Shown here piece by piece: positions 1 through 9,230 of a stretch of 64,000 nucleotides of DNA. Numbering within the stretch: position 1 is the stretch's first letter; each line of letters starts with the position of its first letter. Position numbers and translations under genes: made by a program. The notes beneath the pieces were generated by a model that worked only from the letters and a program-made list of their open reading frames with translations, was not told the origin of the DNA and ran no database searches. The stretch is from NCBI GenBank assembly GCA_040779335.1, contig JBFONV010000005.1, forward strand, positions 124,001-188,000, read 5' to 3'. The stretch comes from JBFONV01 sp040779335. GTDB lineage: Bacteria; Pseudomonadota; Gammaproteobacteria; Enterobacterales; Alteromonadaceae.

Positions 1-2057
1 AATTCTCGCTGAGCTTGTTCAGTATTTTTTGACATAAGTAAAAAGTGAACTTTAAGCATCTTAAGTTGCTCATTACTCTCAAAAATCAACAATGCTTGTT
101 CAATTGTATCAAGTGCCTTTTCAGGCTGTTTATTTTTCTCGTAATACGTTAGTAGTCTTAACCAACCAATTAGATCGTACTTATTTGTAGATACAATTTT
201 ATTGTAGGCCTCAAATGCGTTGTCGAGTTGGCCATCGCTGATATATAAATCCCCCAAAGCAATAAGGTATTTTATCTCCTCTCCATATAACGCATTTTTT
301 AACAGTAAATAATTAATTGCTTCATCAGCCCCATGAGTCGCGTGGATATCACCAACAACCAACAACGTTATCCGCAAATCACTTGCTTCAAACTCATCAA
401 TACTGCGTAAAAACTTAAAATTATCAGGATTCTCTCCAGTTCGAAAAATACCCGCTAAAGCTCCTTCATGATATGGAGCAACTTTTAAAACGTTTTTATA
501 GATATCCCTTGCTTCTGCTACTTTTGCTTCTCGTTCTGCATATCTACCCAAATAGAATAAAGCAGCATTATTGCTAGGTTCTATTTCAATTGCCTTTTGG
601 TAAGCAACTTTTGCTGCTGTATTTTTATTTTGTTTTTCTAAAATAAGCCCTTCTAGCAGGTACGCTTTGTCATCGTTTGATTTAGCTTGCCAGTTTTTAA
701 CCAACGCCTCCGCTTTATCATACTCGCCCTGTTCCAAATAACTCATCGCCAGCAAATAATTGGTTTCAACTAGGTTTGTATCTAACTTGACGGCATTCTC
801 TAAATATTCGATTCCTGATTTATCTCCCTGAAAAACTTTTACGCTTCCCATTTTTGTAAGTAATCGCTTATCTTCTGGTGCTATTTCAACGGCTTTTCCA
901 AGAGCCTGAGTCGCTGTTTTAGAGTAACCCACACTAGCAAATCGGGCACTGGCTAACTCCAGCAAGTTAATATCTTCTTCACTTAACTCTCCGAGTTGTT
1001 CAAACGATTTTGATGCATCATCTACATACCCAAGCTGCAGCTGCACCATCATATATAACTTATTAATCGGATGAACTTCTGTAAGTTCACCTTTCACAGC
1101 GGCCAAAGCTTTATATGCTTGTTCATACTTATTCTGCTTAAATGCACTTACTCCTGAAATAATCCCAGAAACGACGTTCTTGTTGTTACCAAGTAATGAT
1201 TTATTGGCATACCTTTCGGCAGATACGTAGTCTTTTTTTATAAACTCTATTTGAGCCTGTTGCTGGTTCACCAATGGTTGATTAGGGAAGAGTTCTAAAA
1301 GTTGTTTATTAATTTCTTCAGCTTGAAAAATATCGTTAGCAGAAATTAAGCTGTTGACCGCGAAAAAATATATAGGGTACATATTGGGATGTTTTTTGAT
1401 AAAGGTAATATACTGTTTTCCCGCCTCAGAAAAATTACCTTGGGCACTTAATAAGTGTCCTTTGAGTAATACCGCATCACTAAAAAGACTATTCTCTTTT
1501 AGTAGTCGTTCAACAATGGCCAGTGACTCAGAATTTTTATCTGATGCTAATAACCACGCCTTACCCAATCGAGCATACGGGTGTTTTTCATTTATTGATA
1601 TAGCCGTTGAAATATCAGTTTGAGCTTGCTGTCTATCTGAATATTGTAATGCTAATAATCCTTTATAAACATAAACGGTGATTAATGTGGATTTTGTATA
1701 AATGTCGCTATCAACAAGTAAATCATCAAACCCTCTAGCATCATTATTTAAATAATAAGATTGAGCGAGAAGTTCAACAATTACCCCCTCCCTATAACCA
1801 GCATCATATGCTCTTTCAAGTTCTTTTTGCGCTCCAGCAGCATTTCCTTGTTCAAGATATAAACTTCCTAACAAATACCTAACTCTTGCATTCTCAGGTT
1901 CTAGTTGCAACGCATTTTTTAGTTCAATGGATGCGTTTCCCTGCTGCCCTTCACTAATGAAATGCTCGGCATTAACCAATAATTCATCAACCGACTTCTC
2001 ACTAGTACAAGCTAAAAGTGTGAATATAAAAAAACCAATATATAAATTCTTTTTCAT
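1..2057 (-). CDS. prsT: PEP-CTERM/XrtA system TPR-repeat lipoprotein PrsT (partial, C-terminus outside window)
   Basis: An open frame runs from an ATG at 2057 to the left edge without a stop, giving about 685 residues of N-terminal sequence. It begins with a short basic segment and hydrophobic stretch ending in a lipobox (LLAC, Cys at about residue 17), so an outer-membrane or periplasm-facing lipoprotein is predicted. The rest is back-to-back tetratricopeptide repeats with typical spacing, such as GN-A-EL--AL-L-P-N and A---Y-KAIEIEPSNNAALFYLGR. Long TPR lipoproteins of this kind next to XrtA loci are the PrsT family (TIGR02917). It is divergent from the polysaccharide operon at 2223. PrsT usually sits beside prsK/prsR, but here it is about 48 kb away. 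The RBS is AAGGATTGAGGC just before the ATG. The role (EPS export or PEP-CTERM protein handling) is inferred from the family. Confidence 0.85.
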   Translation of the reverse strand, partial: MKKNLYIGFFIFTLLACTSEKSVDELLVNAEHFISEGQQGNASIELKNALQLEPENARVRYLLGSLYLEQGNAAGAQKELERAYDAGYREGVIVELLAQSYYLNNDARGFDDLLVDSDIYTKSTLITVYVYKGLLALQYSDRQQAQTDISTAISINEKHPYARLGKAWLLASDKNSESLAIVERLLKENSLFSDAVLLKGHLLSAQGNFSEAGKQYITFIKKHPNMYPIYFFAVNSLISANDIFQAEEINKQLLELFPNQPLVNQQQAQIEFIKKDYVSAERYANKSLLGNNKNVVSGIISGVSAFKQNKYEQAYKALAAVKGELTEVHPINKLYMMVQLQLGYVDDASKSFEQLGELSEEDINLLELASARFASVGYSKTATQALGKAVEIAPEDKRLLTKMGSVKVFQGDKSGIEYLENAVKLDTNLVETNYLLAMSYLEQGEYDKAEALVKNWQAKSNDDKAYLLEGLILEKQNKNTAAKVAYQKAIEIEPSNNAALFYLGRYAEREAKVAEARDIYKNVLKVAPYHEGALAGIFRTGENPDNFKFLRSIDEFEASDLRITLLVVGDIHATHGADEAINYLLLKNALYGEEIKYLIALGDLYISDGQLDNAFEAYNKIVSTNKYDLIGWLRLLTYYEKNKQPEKALDTIEQALLIFESNEQLKMLKVHFLLMSKNTEQAQRE

Positions 2058-2142
2058 GCCTCAATCCTTGACATATAAATTGTATAAAAACAGTTTACCT
2101 TATATAAATGGCAATATTCATTAGTAATTTATATCTTTATTA

Positions 2143-2170
2143 TTGTTAACTAATTAATCTGTAGTATAAA
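2143..2170 (+). promoter_or_regulatory. Probable sigma-70 promoter of the accessory polysaccharide operon
   Basis: TTGTTA (2143-2148), a 16-nt spacer and TATAAA (2165-2170) lie about 50 nt before the ATG at 2223, in the 165-nt divergent gap with prsT. Visual match only. Confidence 0.45.
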
Positions 2171-2222
2171 GTGAAAAACTTACGTGAAAACAACGCTAAT
2201 AAATGCATGACATGAGAATTTT

Positions 2223-3179
2223 ATGACCATAAAAACAATCACTTCTCCATTGGTTAGCATTATCATTCCCGTATTCAATGACGAAAAATATATATTAGAT
2301 TCAATAAAAAGTGTCTTGTCTCAACATTATAAAAATATTGAAGTAATAGTCGTCGATGATGGAAGCCGAGACAACTCTGCACAAATAATTAATGCTATTC
2401 CAGATAATAGGGTGAAATATATATATCAAGAAAACTCAGGCTCCGCCGTGGCACGAAATACTGGGATATCACATGCAAAAGGGGAATATATTGCCTTTAA
2501 TGACGGTGACGACCTATGGGCTCCTGGTCGACTGGAACAACAGGTAAGTTTTCATCTAACCCACCCGCAATTCATGGCTTCATGTGGAATAGATGTATGG
2601 GTTAATGAAGATTTTGTCATCCCTACTGATTGCAAGGCACAGCATGTAAACAGTGACGATTTAATTATCACTGATACAAGTGGTTGGATGTACACAACTC
2701 TGCTTCAATCAATGCCCTATCATATTATTAATTTACTATTAACAGCCGAACTAGCTAAAAAATTGACGTTTAACGCAGAATTAAGACGCGGTCAAGATTA
2801 TGATTATTGGTTGCAAATAAGCCAGCACACGCCTATTGCCCATTTAAATGCGAACTATGGATATTATAGGCAAAGACCTGATAGTATTTCCCGTCAAAAA
2901 CACCATAAAAACTACAAATTGCACATCATAGAAAACGCCATTAATAAATACGGACTAAGAGATCCGCATGGAAATACGGTCACTGATGGCCAACTCCTAA
3001 ATATTTACTACCATATTCATTTTGAATATGGTTACGAGCTGTACAATAAGAAAGATTATCAATTAGCTCTTAGCTCTTTTAATGAAGCTCGAAGTTATAC
3101 TCCTTTTAAAAAGGGTGTTTATAAATTCATTGTTCTGTGTTGGTTGCATTTGATGATGGGAAAGTGTCACCGTGCCTGA
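2223..3179 (+). CDS. Glycosyltransferase family 2
   Basis: The 318-residue protein has the GT-A fold signature in order: SIIIPVFND at 12-20, VVDDGSRDNS near 43-52 (nucleotide-sugar binding), NSGSAVARNTG near 72, and the metal-binding acidic motif FNDGDDLW near 92-99. A later RGQDYDYW motif (about 188-195) matches the conserved acidic region near the catalytic base of this family. No membrane segment is evident in the N-terminal half. It probably adds one sugar to a lipid-linked EPS repeat in the cytosol. It is the first gene of a tightly packed plus-strand operon and overlaps the next gene by 8 nt. Donor and linkage cannot be read from the sequence. Confidence 0.9.
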   Translation: MTIKTITSPLVSIIIPVFNDEKYILDSIKSVLSQHYKNIEVIVVDDGSRDNSAQIINAIPDNRVKYIYQENSGSAVARNTGISHAKGEYIAFNDGDDLWAPGRLEQQVSFHLTHPQFMASCGIDVWVNEDFVIPTDCKAQHVNSDDLIITDTSGWMYTTLLQSMPYHIINLLLTAELAKKLTFNAELRRGQDYDYWLQISQHTPIAHLNANYGYYRQRPDSISRQKHHKNYKLHIIENAINKYGLRDPHGNTVTDGQLLNIYYHIHFEYGYELYNKKDYQLALSSFNEARSYTPFKKGVYKFIVLCWLHLMMGKCHRA

Positions 3180-4314
3180 TCTTATTGCCAATATTTCTGT
3201 AAAAGAACTTGTTATCAATATTGCCCCTTTGGATGCTATAGAAGAATTAAAAGCCTCATGGCAAACCGTAGAGGAAAATGCCAATGGGTCTTTTTTTACC
3301 AGTTGGCACTGGATTGGGCCGTGGTTAGAAACCCTAGCATCCAGACCATCGGTCATTAAAATAACCAAAAAAGGTCGCTTGATTGGCATTGGTATCCTTT
3401 GCCAACACCAAAAGACAAAGTATGGAATCACTACTCAGCAATTATTTCTTAACAGGACAGGAGATTCAAACAATGACCAAATATGGATTGAATACAATGA
3501 TTTGCTCTGTATCAAAGGGGAAGAAGAACAAGTTAGAGCCGCCGTATCCCAGTATTTTTCAACGTCATTAAAATACTTCGATGAATTTATTGTTGGGGTT
3601 AGTTCAGAACAAATTACAGACACTAAATTACCTTATAATCATTTTAAAGAGATAATTTGGTCCGGCAAAAGTTATTTAGCTACTCTAGACGCCTCATACG
3701 CCAATTGGGAGACTTATTTACACTCGCTTTCAGCAAATACCCGTGCTCAAATTAGACGCTCAAAAAGAGCATATGAACAATATGGTGAACTCACACTATC
3801 CGCAGCAAACAGTGAACAACAGGCGCTAACATATTTTGAAGAAGCGGGGACCTACCATAAAATACGATGGCAGGAAGGTGAATATGGTAGTGGGTTTAAC
3901 AATTCGTGTTTTCTTAAATTCCACCGTCATTTAATTCAAACACAATTTAAAGAAGGGGCTATCGATATATTAAAGATTTCTGCTGATAATCAACCAATAG
4001 CATATTTATATAATTTTATTTTTAAAGACACAGTTTACTTTTATCTATCTGGAATAAACTACTTTGGTGATAACAAGCATAAACCAGGAATACTTGCCCA
4101 TAGCTTGGCAATCAGTTTTTACGCAAACAAAGGTTTTGCCTGCTATGACTTTATGGCAGGAGAAAGTCGATATAAAAAATCCTTATCAACAAGTAGTTCA
4201 CAGATGGTCATTGTATGCTTCTCCCAAAAAAACATTAAAAACAGGGTTAAACACGCCTTAAAAAAATCGCTCCAAAAATTACGTGTCCTGAAAAATATCA
4301 TCATACACAGATGA
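3172..4314 (+). CDS. CelD/BcsL-type GNAT acetyltransferase family protein
   Basis: The 380-residue protein starts at GTG inside the end of the glycosyltransferase gene (8-nt overlap, translational coupling). It has the bipartite layout of PF13480 'BioF2-like/CelD' proteins: an N-terminal region with SFFTSWHWIGPWL near 35-47, and a C-terminal GNAT-like half from LSANTRAQIRRSKR (about 177) through a beta-rich acyl-CoA-binding segment to CYDFMAGES-YK near 330. Members acylate sugars or act as FemAB-like amide formers in exopolysaccharide loci. A role in decorating an EPS sugar, for example N- or O-acylation, is inferred. The acceptor is unknown. Confidence 0.8.
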   Translation: MPDLIANISVKELVINIAPLDAIEELKASWQTVEENANGSFFTSWHWIGPWLETLASRPSVIKITKKGRLIGIGILCQHQKTKYGITTQQLFLNRTGDSNNDQIWIEYNDLLCIKGEEEQVRAAVSQYFSTSLKYFDEFIVGVSSEQITDTKLPYNHFKEIIWSGKSYLATLDASYANWETYLHSLSANTRAQIRRSKRAYEQYGELTLSAANSEQQALTYFEEAGTYHKIRWQEGEYGSGFNNSCFLKFHRHLIQTQFKEGAIDILKISADNQPIAYLYNFIFKDTVYFYLSGINYFGDNKHKPGILAHSLAISFYANKGFACYDFMAGESRYKKSLSTSSSQMVIVCFSQKNIKNRVKHALKKSLQKLRVLKNIIIHR

Positions 4315-4490
4315 AGTGCAGATATAGTTAACGTGAGACGTATACTCACATTCAAGAAATATAAGCTATAGACTTATTTTAAATTGCCCCCTAAGATTGC
4401 ACGATATTATTGAGAATATAATAACTAACAATAACGATTCTATTTTTTATATTTTAAAACTCAGGATCTTTATTTACTAAGGAAATAGAT

Positions 4491-5453
4491 TTGTCTTGTC
4501 AAAATAATACCTCTCTTGCAGTTGTTATACATGCAGAAGAAGAATTTGATTGGGAAAAAGGATTCTTTCGGACTAACACCTCTGTATCCCACGGTAAAGA
4601 ACTGATAGCATTTTGTGAACAGATATTAGCTATGGGGGTGAAAATTACCTTTGCGATTGATTATGCTTTTATCTCAAGTGAACAAGGTAAACAAGTTATC
4701 TCCCATTTTTTACCTCTGATCAATAAAAGTGTAGAATTTTCCGCTCACCTCCATCCATGGGTGAATCCACCATTTGATACAGACACTACTGAAGAAACTG
4801 AATATTTCTCTTATCCTGGTAATTTAACTAAAACCAACGAACAAGCTAAACTCGAAGCTCTAAGTTCTGCCATTCATAAAATAACAGGTCAACAACCAAC
4901 CACTTATTTAGCTGGGCGTTATGGTACTGGAAAAAATACTGCTGAAATCTTAAAAAAACTCGGCTATTCCACCGATTTAAGCATTACACCATTTCTAAAC
5001 TTAAGCGATGAACAAGGACCGGATTTTTCTTGTTATAACAACAATGTATTTACCGAAAATGGTATTGTTAATTTCCCCCACACCTCCGGATTTGTCAGCT
5101 ACTTTCCCATAGTTAGTCACCACTTAAACAAGGAACCTAAGTATTTTAAGCTATTCAATGATGCAGTATTAGGCAAAATACTACTCAAACTCATGGGCGT
5201 AAAAAGGTATAGACTCTCTCCTGAAGGGAACGGTTTTCAAGCTATGAAGAAATTAACAACCTCATTAACATCTGCAAATACAAATAACCTTATGTTGTCG
5301 TTTCATTCACCGAGTGTGAAAGTGGGGCTTACTCCCTATGTCACGACAGACATTGAACTTAATGCATTTTATAACAATATTTTTGACTACATTACTTGGT
5401 TTAAAGATGAAATATCGAATAATTTCATCTTAGCTGGCAGTGTCAGAAAATGA
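4491..5453 (+). CDS. Polysaccharide deacetylase-like protein (WalW type)
   Basis: The 320-residue protein starts at TTG, chosen because AAGGAA lies about 8 nt upstream and no ATG fits. The N-terminus carries the divergent NodB start VVIHAEEEFDWEKGFFR (10-26), an acidic segment where ordinary deacetylases have a TFDDG block. It then has HLHPWVNPPF (about 86), an AGRYGTG segment (about 140) and a late FHSPSVKVG segment (about 286). This layout matches the family often called WalW in LPS/EPS clusters, whose enzymatic activity is poorly tested. The 176-nt gap before it holds an inverted repeat (GTGAG/CTCAC, 4333-4349) and a TATAAT at 4417-4422, so it may have its own promoter. Confidence 0.75.
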   Translation: MSCQNNTSLAVVIHAEEEFDWEKGFFRTNTSVSHGKELIAFCEQILAMGVKITFAIDYAFISSEQGKQVISHFLPLINKSVEFSAHLHPWVNPPFDTDTTEETEYFSYPGNLTKTNEQAKLEALSSAIHKITGQQPTTYLAGRYGTGKNTAEILKKLGYSTDLSITPFLNLSDEQGPDFSCYNNNVFTENGIVNFPHTSGFVSYFPIVSHHLNKEPKYFKLFNDAVLGKILLKLMGVKRYRLSPEGNGFQAMKKLTTSLTSANTNNLMLSFHSPSVKVGLTPYVTTDIELNAFYNNIFDYITWFKDEISNNFILAGSVRK

Positions 5454-5542
5454 TAATAACAATAGCCCTTCTTGTTGCCACAACAGTAGTCTCGTTACAA
5501 CACTTAATGATATTAAATACGGAGTTAATTGGTGGTCGATAG
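5450..5542 (+). CDS. Possible 30-residue single-pass membrane peptide
   Basis: An ATG overlaps the TGA of the deacetylase gene in the classic ATGA arrangement. The frame continues for 30 codons to TAG at 5540, ending inside the start of the flippase gene. The product is MIITIALLVATTVVSLQHLM followed by a short polar tail, a plausible single transmembrane helix. It fills the otherwise empty 75-nt gap. It could be a real micro-gene, a translational-coupling leader for the flippase, or chance. No homologue is recognised. Confidence 0.3.
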   Translation: MIITIALLVATTVVSLQHLMILNTELIGGR

Positions 5543-6992
5543 TCATTCATTTGCCCATGCCTATAAATGGTCACTTATACAAAAGTGGATCATTCGTTTC
5601 TTAGGTTTGATTAGCACACTTATTTTAGTTCGTTTATTGTCACCCGAAGACTTTGGTATCGTCGCTTTAGCCTCTCTAGTGATCGGTTTTTTTGACGTAT
5701 TAGGCTCCTCAGGACAAATTAAATACATCATCAAAAAACAAGAAGTGACTTCGGAAGACCTTAATTGCGCATGGACCCTTAATCTTTTAATTCGCTGCGC
5801 ATTAACTGTTGTTATTTTTTTCTCAGCATCTTTGTTTGCAAATTATTTAGACGAACCCAAATTAACGATGGTGCTACAAGCGACTTGTTTAATCCTAGTT
5901 ATTGACTCTTTTAAAAATATTGGCTTAGCCTTAGATCTTAAGAAGATGAACTTTAAGTCATCCACGCAAATCAGTATCGCCGCGAAACTCATTTCGTTCG
6001 TTGTCACGATCTCATGTGCTTTTTACCTAAAGTCATATTGGGCATTAATTATAGGTACAATCACTTTTAAGCTATGTGAAGTTGTTGGTTCATATATATT
6101 ACATCCCTATCGTCCTCAATTATCTTTAACCAAAATCGCCGAACAATGGCTATTTTCTAAATGGATATTTTTAACCAGTATCTCAGGCTTTATGCGCGCT
6201 AAATTAGATATTTTACTTGTAGGTGCAAATATAGGCATTAAAGAAACAGGGCTTTATAGCATAGCCCAAGAGTTTTCAGTATTGGCGCAAACAGAGATTA
6301 TAGAACCTGCAATGCAGCCCTTATATTCTGTTTATTCCACCATAATAAATGTCAAAGAGAAGCTAGAAGAAAAAGTACATCAAACAATATACCTAACATA
6401 CGCTTTTTTAATCCCCTGCTGTTTTGGCGTTTCAATATTATCTGAACAAATTACTTATGTTGTCTTAGGCGAAAAATGGTCTGATGCTTCAGGACTAATG
6501 CAATTATTGCCTTTTTTGATGTTAAATTTTCTAACTTACGGCCTGTTTTTAACGCTAAGCGAATTGAAAGGTAAAATGAAAGTTTCGCTGATTATTGATT
6601 TAATTGGCATGCTGATGTTTATTGCTGTGATATATAGCTCCACAAATTTAACGATTAATGATTTTGCGTTGTATCGAGTATCAGTTGCCGTCATAATTTA
6701 CTGCCTCACTTTATTTTGTTTTAATAAAATACTTGGAATATCAATAAAGCCAATAGTGTTAGCGTTGGTATTACCCAGTATATGCAGTGCCATAATGTAT
6801 TTGGCCATATCAAATAGCATAGAAATTTTTAGCAACAATAATCTTATAAACTTGATGATAAACATTGCTATAGGCTTTATCGTTTACAGCAGCTGTTATG
6901 TACTCGCGATTGTTATTTTTAGAAAAAAATCACAAATTTTAACGTACCAGCACGGTGTGATAATGTCGTTAATAAATAGAATGAAAAAATAG
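5532..6992 (+). CDS. Wzx-like polysaccharide flippase (oligosaccharide flippase family)
   Basis: A strongly hydrophobic protein of about 486 residues with 12-14 predicted membrane segments. The N-terminus has SLIQKWIIRFLGLISTLILV followed by RLLSPEDFG, the hallmark start of MOP-superfamily polysaccharide exporters (Polysacc_synt family). It would flip undecaprenyl-linked repeat units across the inner membrane. GTG 5532 was chosen over the in-frame TTG 5529 because GGAG at 5521 gives better spacing to the GTG. Either is possible. It is the only flippase seen in the window, so it may serve both the accessory operon and the XrtA locus. Confidence 0.88.
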   Translation: MVDSHSFAHAYKWSLIQKWIIRFLGLISTLILVRLLSPEDFGIVALASLVIGFFDVLGSSGQIKYIIKKQEVTSEDLNCAWTLNLLIRCALTVVIFFSASLFANYLDEPKLTMVLQATCLILVIDSFKNIGLALDLKKMNFKSSTQISIAAKLISFVVTISCAFYLKSYWALIIGTITFKLCEVVGSYILHPYRPQLSLTKIAEQWLFSKWIFLTSISGFMRAKLDILLVGANIGIKETGLYSIAQEFSVLAQTEIIEPAMQPLYSVYSTIINVKEKLEEKVHQTIYLTYAFLIPCCFGVSILSEQITYVVLGEKWSDASGLMQLLPFLMLNFLTYGLFLTLSELKGKMKVSLIIDLIGMLMFIAVIYSSTNLTINDFALYRVSVAVIIYCLTLFCFNKILGISIKPIVLALVLPSICSAIMYLAISNSIEIFSNNNLINLMINIAIGFIVYSSCYVLAIVIFRKKSQILTYQHGVIMSLINRMKK

Positions 6993-7002
6993 AGCTTCAA
7001 CG

Positions 7003-8232
7003 ATGGATACGAATAAACAAGCAAGAAGTTTAATTAATGTCATGGTGCCTCAAGCCGACACTTTTGGTTCCATTGGTGTCATTCGTTCTTTAGGAAAAAA
7101 TGGTTATAATGTCTACGCGACATCCACAAAAGAAGATGCATTAGGCTTATGTTCAAATTACAGCTTCAAAGGTGAAGTTTCACCCCAGTATGATGCTCCT
7201 TGCTACATTGACTGGTTAAGAAATTTTGTTATAAAAAATGATATAAAAGCAATCATTCCGAGTGAAGATTTATTGTTAACAATTGAGCCACATTTTGATG
7301 AATTCGCAGCCTTACTTCCTATTTCACATGATAAAAAAACGGTTTATGACTGTTTCTGTAAAGTAGATGTTTTTGAACGCTTTATTCAAAGTAATGATCA
7401 ACAACTAAAAAAGAATATTCCTTATACTGCAATTATCTCAGAATTACACACACCCGATTGGGGCGAAATCGCGACTTGGCCTAAACCACTTTATTTAAAA
7501 GGCGATGCTTTTTATTCTAAAGATGGTAGAACAGCATTTGTCCGCCGTTTAACAACTATTGAAGCAGCAAAATGCGAATACAATAAACAGAAAGAACAAT
7601 ATAAAAAAATATTAATTCAAGGACATTTCACTGGTACTAAGGCCGCCGTCAATCTCTTCATGAAAGAAGGTAGACTACTGGCAGAGTCGATGGTTTATTC
7701 TCCGCATGAGAACCCGTACTATGGCGGTTTGATGTCTTTAAGGCACACTTGGTGGCACGAAAAAATGTATCAAGATGCCGTTAACCGAGTAAAACACCTT
7801 GGGTGGGTTGGCCCAGCGATGTTTGAATATAAATACGATCCCAAAAATGATACTTTTGGCTTTATCGAGCTTAATGCGAGGTATTGGGGATTTTTTAATT
7901 TGGAAGCTATTGCAGGACTTGATTACCCTGTTATTCAGCTCGATGATTTTTTAGGGATAGACACCCCTAAATTTACACACAGGTTAGAAAAAAATATCAC
8001 CGTAAGAAATACTTTTCCTGCTGATTTTGGCTATATGTATTCAAAACTAAAATCAGCTGATTTTAATACAATCGAAAAGCTTGCCTGTATCGCTGAGTTT
8101 TTCTATTTATCATGTAATCCAGTGATCACTTCTGATTTACTTTACCCTGGTGATCGAAAGTTATATTTCATTAATATGTACCGATTTTTCAAAGAGCAAT
8201 TACACTCATGCAAAAAAAAATTAAACTTTTGA
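7003..8232 (+). CDS. ATP-grasp enzyme, carboxylate-amine/thiol ligase type
   Basis: The 409-residue protein opens with a Rossmann-like preATP-grasp domain (VPQADTFGSIGVIRSLGKNG, about 15-34), followed by segments resembling the CarB/PurD-type ATP-grasp core. These are a Lys-containing PLYLKGDAF-SKDGR strand near 162-175 and the metal-ligand motif FIELNARYWGF near 285-295. ATP-grasp ligases join a carboxylate to an amine via an acyl phosphate. Its place between a flippase and a deacetylase suggests amide decoration of a sugar or a lipid-linked repeat, which is inference. Its 3' end overlaps the next gene by 25 nt. Confidence 0.75.
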   Translation: MDTNKQARSLINVMVPQADTFGSIGVIRSLGKNGYNVYATSTKEDALGLCSNYSFKGEVSPQYDAPCYIDWLRNFVIKNDIKAIIPSEDLLLTIEPHFDEFAALLPISHDKKTVYDCFCKVDVFERFIQSNDQQLKKNIPYTAIISELHTPDWGEIATWPKPLYLKGDAFYSKDGRTAFVRRLTTIEAAKCEYNKQKEQYKKILIQGHFTGTKAAVNLFMKEGRLLAESMVYSPHENPYYGGLMSLRHTWWHEKMYQDAVNRVKHLGWVGPAMFEYKYDPKNDTFGFIELNARYWGFFNLEAIAGLDYPVIQLDDFLGIDTPKFTHRLEKNITVRNTFPADFGYMYSKLKSADFNTIEKLACIAEFFYLSCNPVITSDLLYPGDRKLYFINMYRFFKEQLHSCKKKLNF

Positions 8233-9230
8233 TTTTATTGCTACTTAAATTTTTCGGCATTTTTTCTGTCGCTCGTTGGTTCACCCGAAAAGATGTTAGA
8301 GTTCTTTGTTATCATGGCTTTTCATATCTCGACGAGCATCATTTTCGTCCAAAACTGTTTATGACTCCCGAGCTGTTTGCTAAGCGATTACAATGGTTAA
8401 CGTCACAAAATAATTATCAAATAGTTTCTCTCGAACAAGCCATTAAAGAACGTGGTTCTAAAAATTACCAAGTGGCCATAACCATGGATGATGGCTGGGC
8501 ATCAACTTATGAGTTGGTGTTTGATACTTTAAAAAAACACCAACTCCCGGTTACTTTGTATATCACCTCATATTATGCTGATAATCAACAGACAGTATTT
8601 AATGTTGCCATTGCTTATATACTTTGGAAAACCCCAAAAACATCAATTACCTTGCCTGAAAATATTTTTATTCATGCAAGCTCATACAATCTTTGCAAAC
8701 AGCCAAGACAAGAAATCATCGACTCTTTAAATACTCAAGTGAGCCAACTAAAGACTGCAGAACAAAGAGAAGCGGCTTTATATGAGATTGCCAAACTATT
8801 CGATGTCTCTTTAGGAGTAGACGGCAAAAGAATATTCCGTTTATTAAATCGACAAGAAATAAACACCTTAAAGAAAACAGCCAATGTCGACATGCAGCTA
8901 CATAGCCATCGACATTGTTCTCCAAAAGAGCAATCATTATTTAACAAAGAACTAACTGATAACAAAGATTATTTATTACAAATTTTTCCATCAGCCAATC
9001 TAGTTCATTATTGCTACCCTAGTGGTGAGTATTATGAAATACAGGCAGAATGGCTGGAACAGCAAGGAGTGATTTCAGCAACCACCACTGTTCGAGGACT
9101 ATTTACCGGCACAAGCAATAAATTTCAAATACCCCGCATCTTAGATGGTGAAAACATGCACCAACTAGAGTTAGAATTTGAAATGTCGGGCTTGCGTGAA
9201 CTAATATTAGGAACTGAATCTTATGAATAG
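8208..9230 (+). CDS. Polysaccharide deacetylase (NodB homology), membrane-anchored
   Basis: The 340-residue protein has an N-terminal hydrophobic anchor (about 5-24), then the carbohydrate esterase 4 pattern: VLCYHGFS near 32, the catalytic/metal motif ITMDDGW near 89-95 (second Asp binds the metal), HSHRH near 231-235 (metal His pair), and a YPSGEY segment near 269. CE4 enzymes remove N- or O-acetyl groups from polysaccharides, usually in the periplasm. It starts within the ATP-grasp gene (25-nt overlap) and overlaps the next start by 8 nt, so it is tightly coupled. It differs from the XrtA-specific deacetylase at 37511. Confidence 0.88.
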   Translation: MQKKIKLLILLLLKFFGIFSVARWFTRKDVRVLCYHGFSYLDEHHFRPKLFMTPELFAKRLQWLTSQNNYQIVSLEQAIKERGSKNYQVAITMDDGWASTYELVFDTLKKHQLPVTLYITSYYADNQQTVFNVAIAYILWKTPKTSITLPENIFIHASSYNLCKQPRQEIIDSLNTQVSQLKTAEQREAALYEIAKLFDVSLGVDGKRIFRLLNRQEINTLKKTANVDMQLHSHRHCSPKEQSLFNKELTDNKDYLLQIFPSANLVHYCYPSGEYYEIQAEWLEQQGVISATTTVRGLFTGTSNKFQIPRILDGENMHQLELEFEMSGLRELILGTESYE

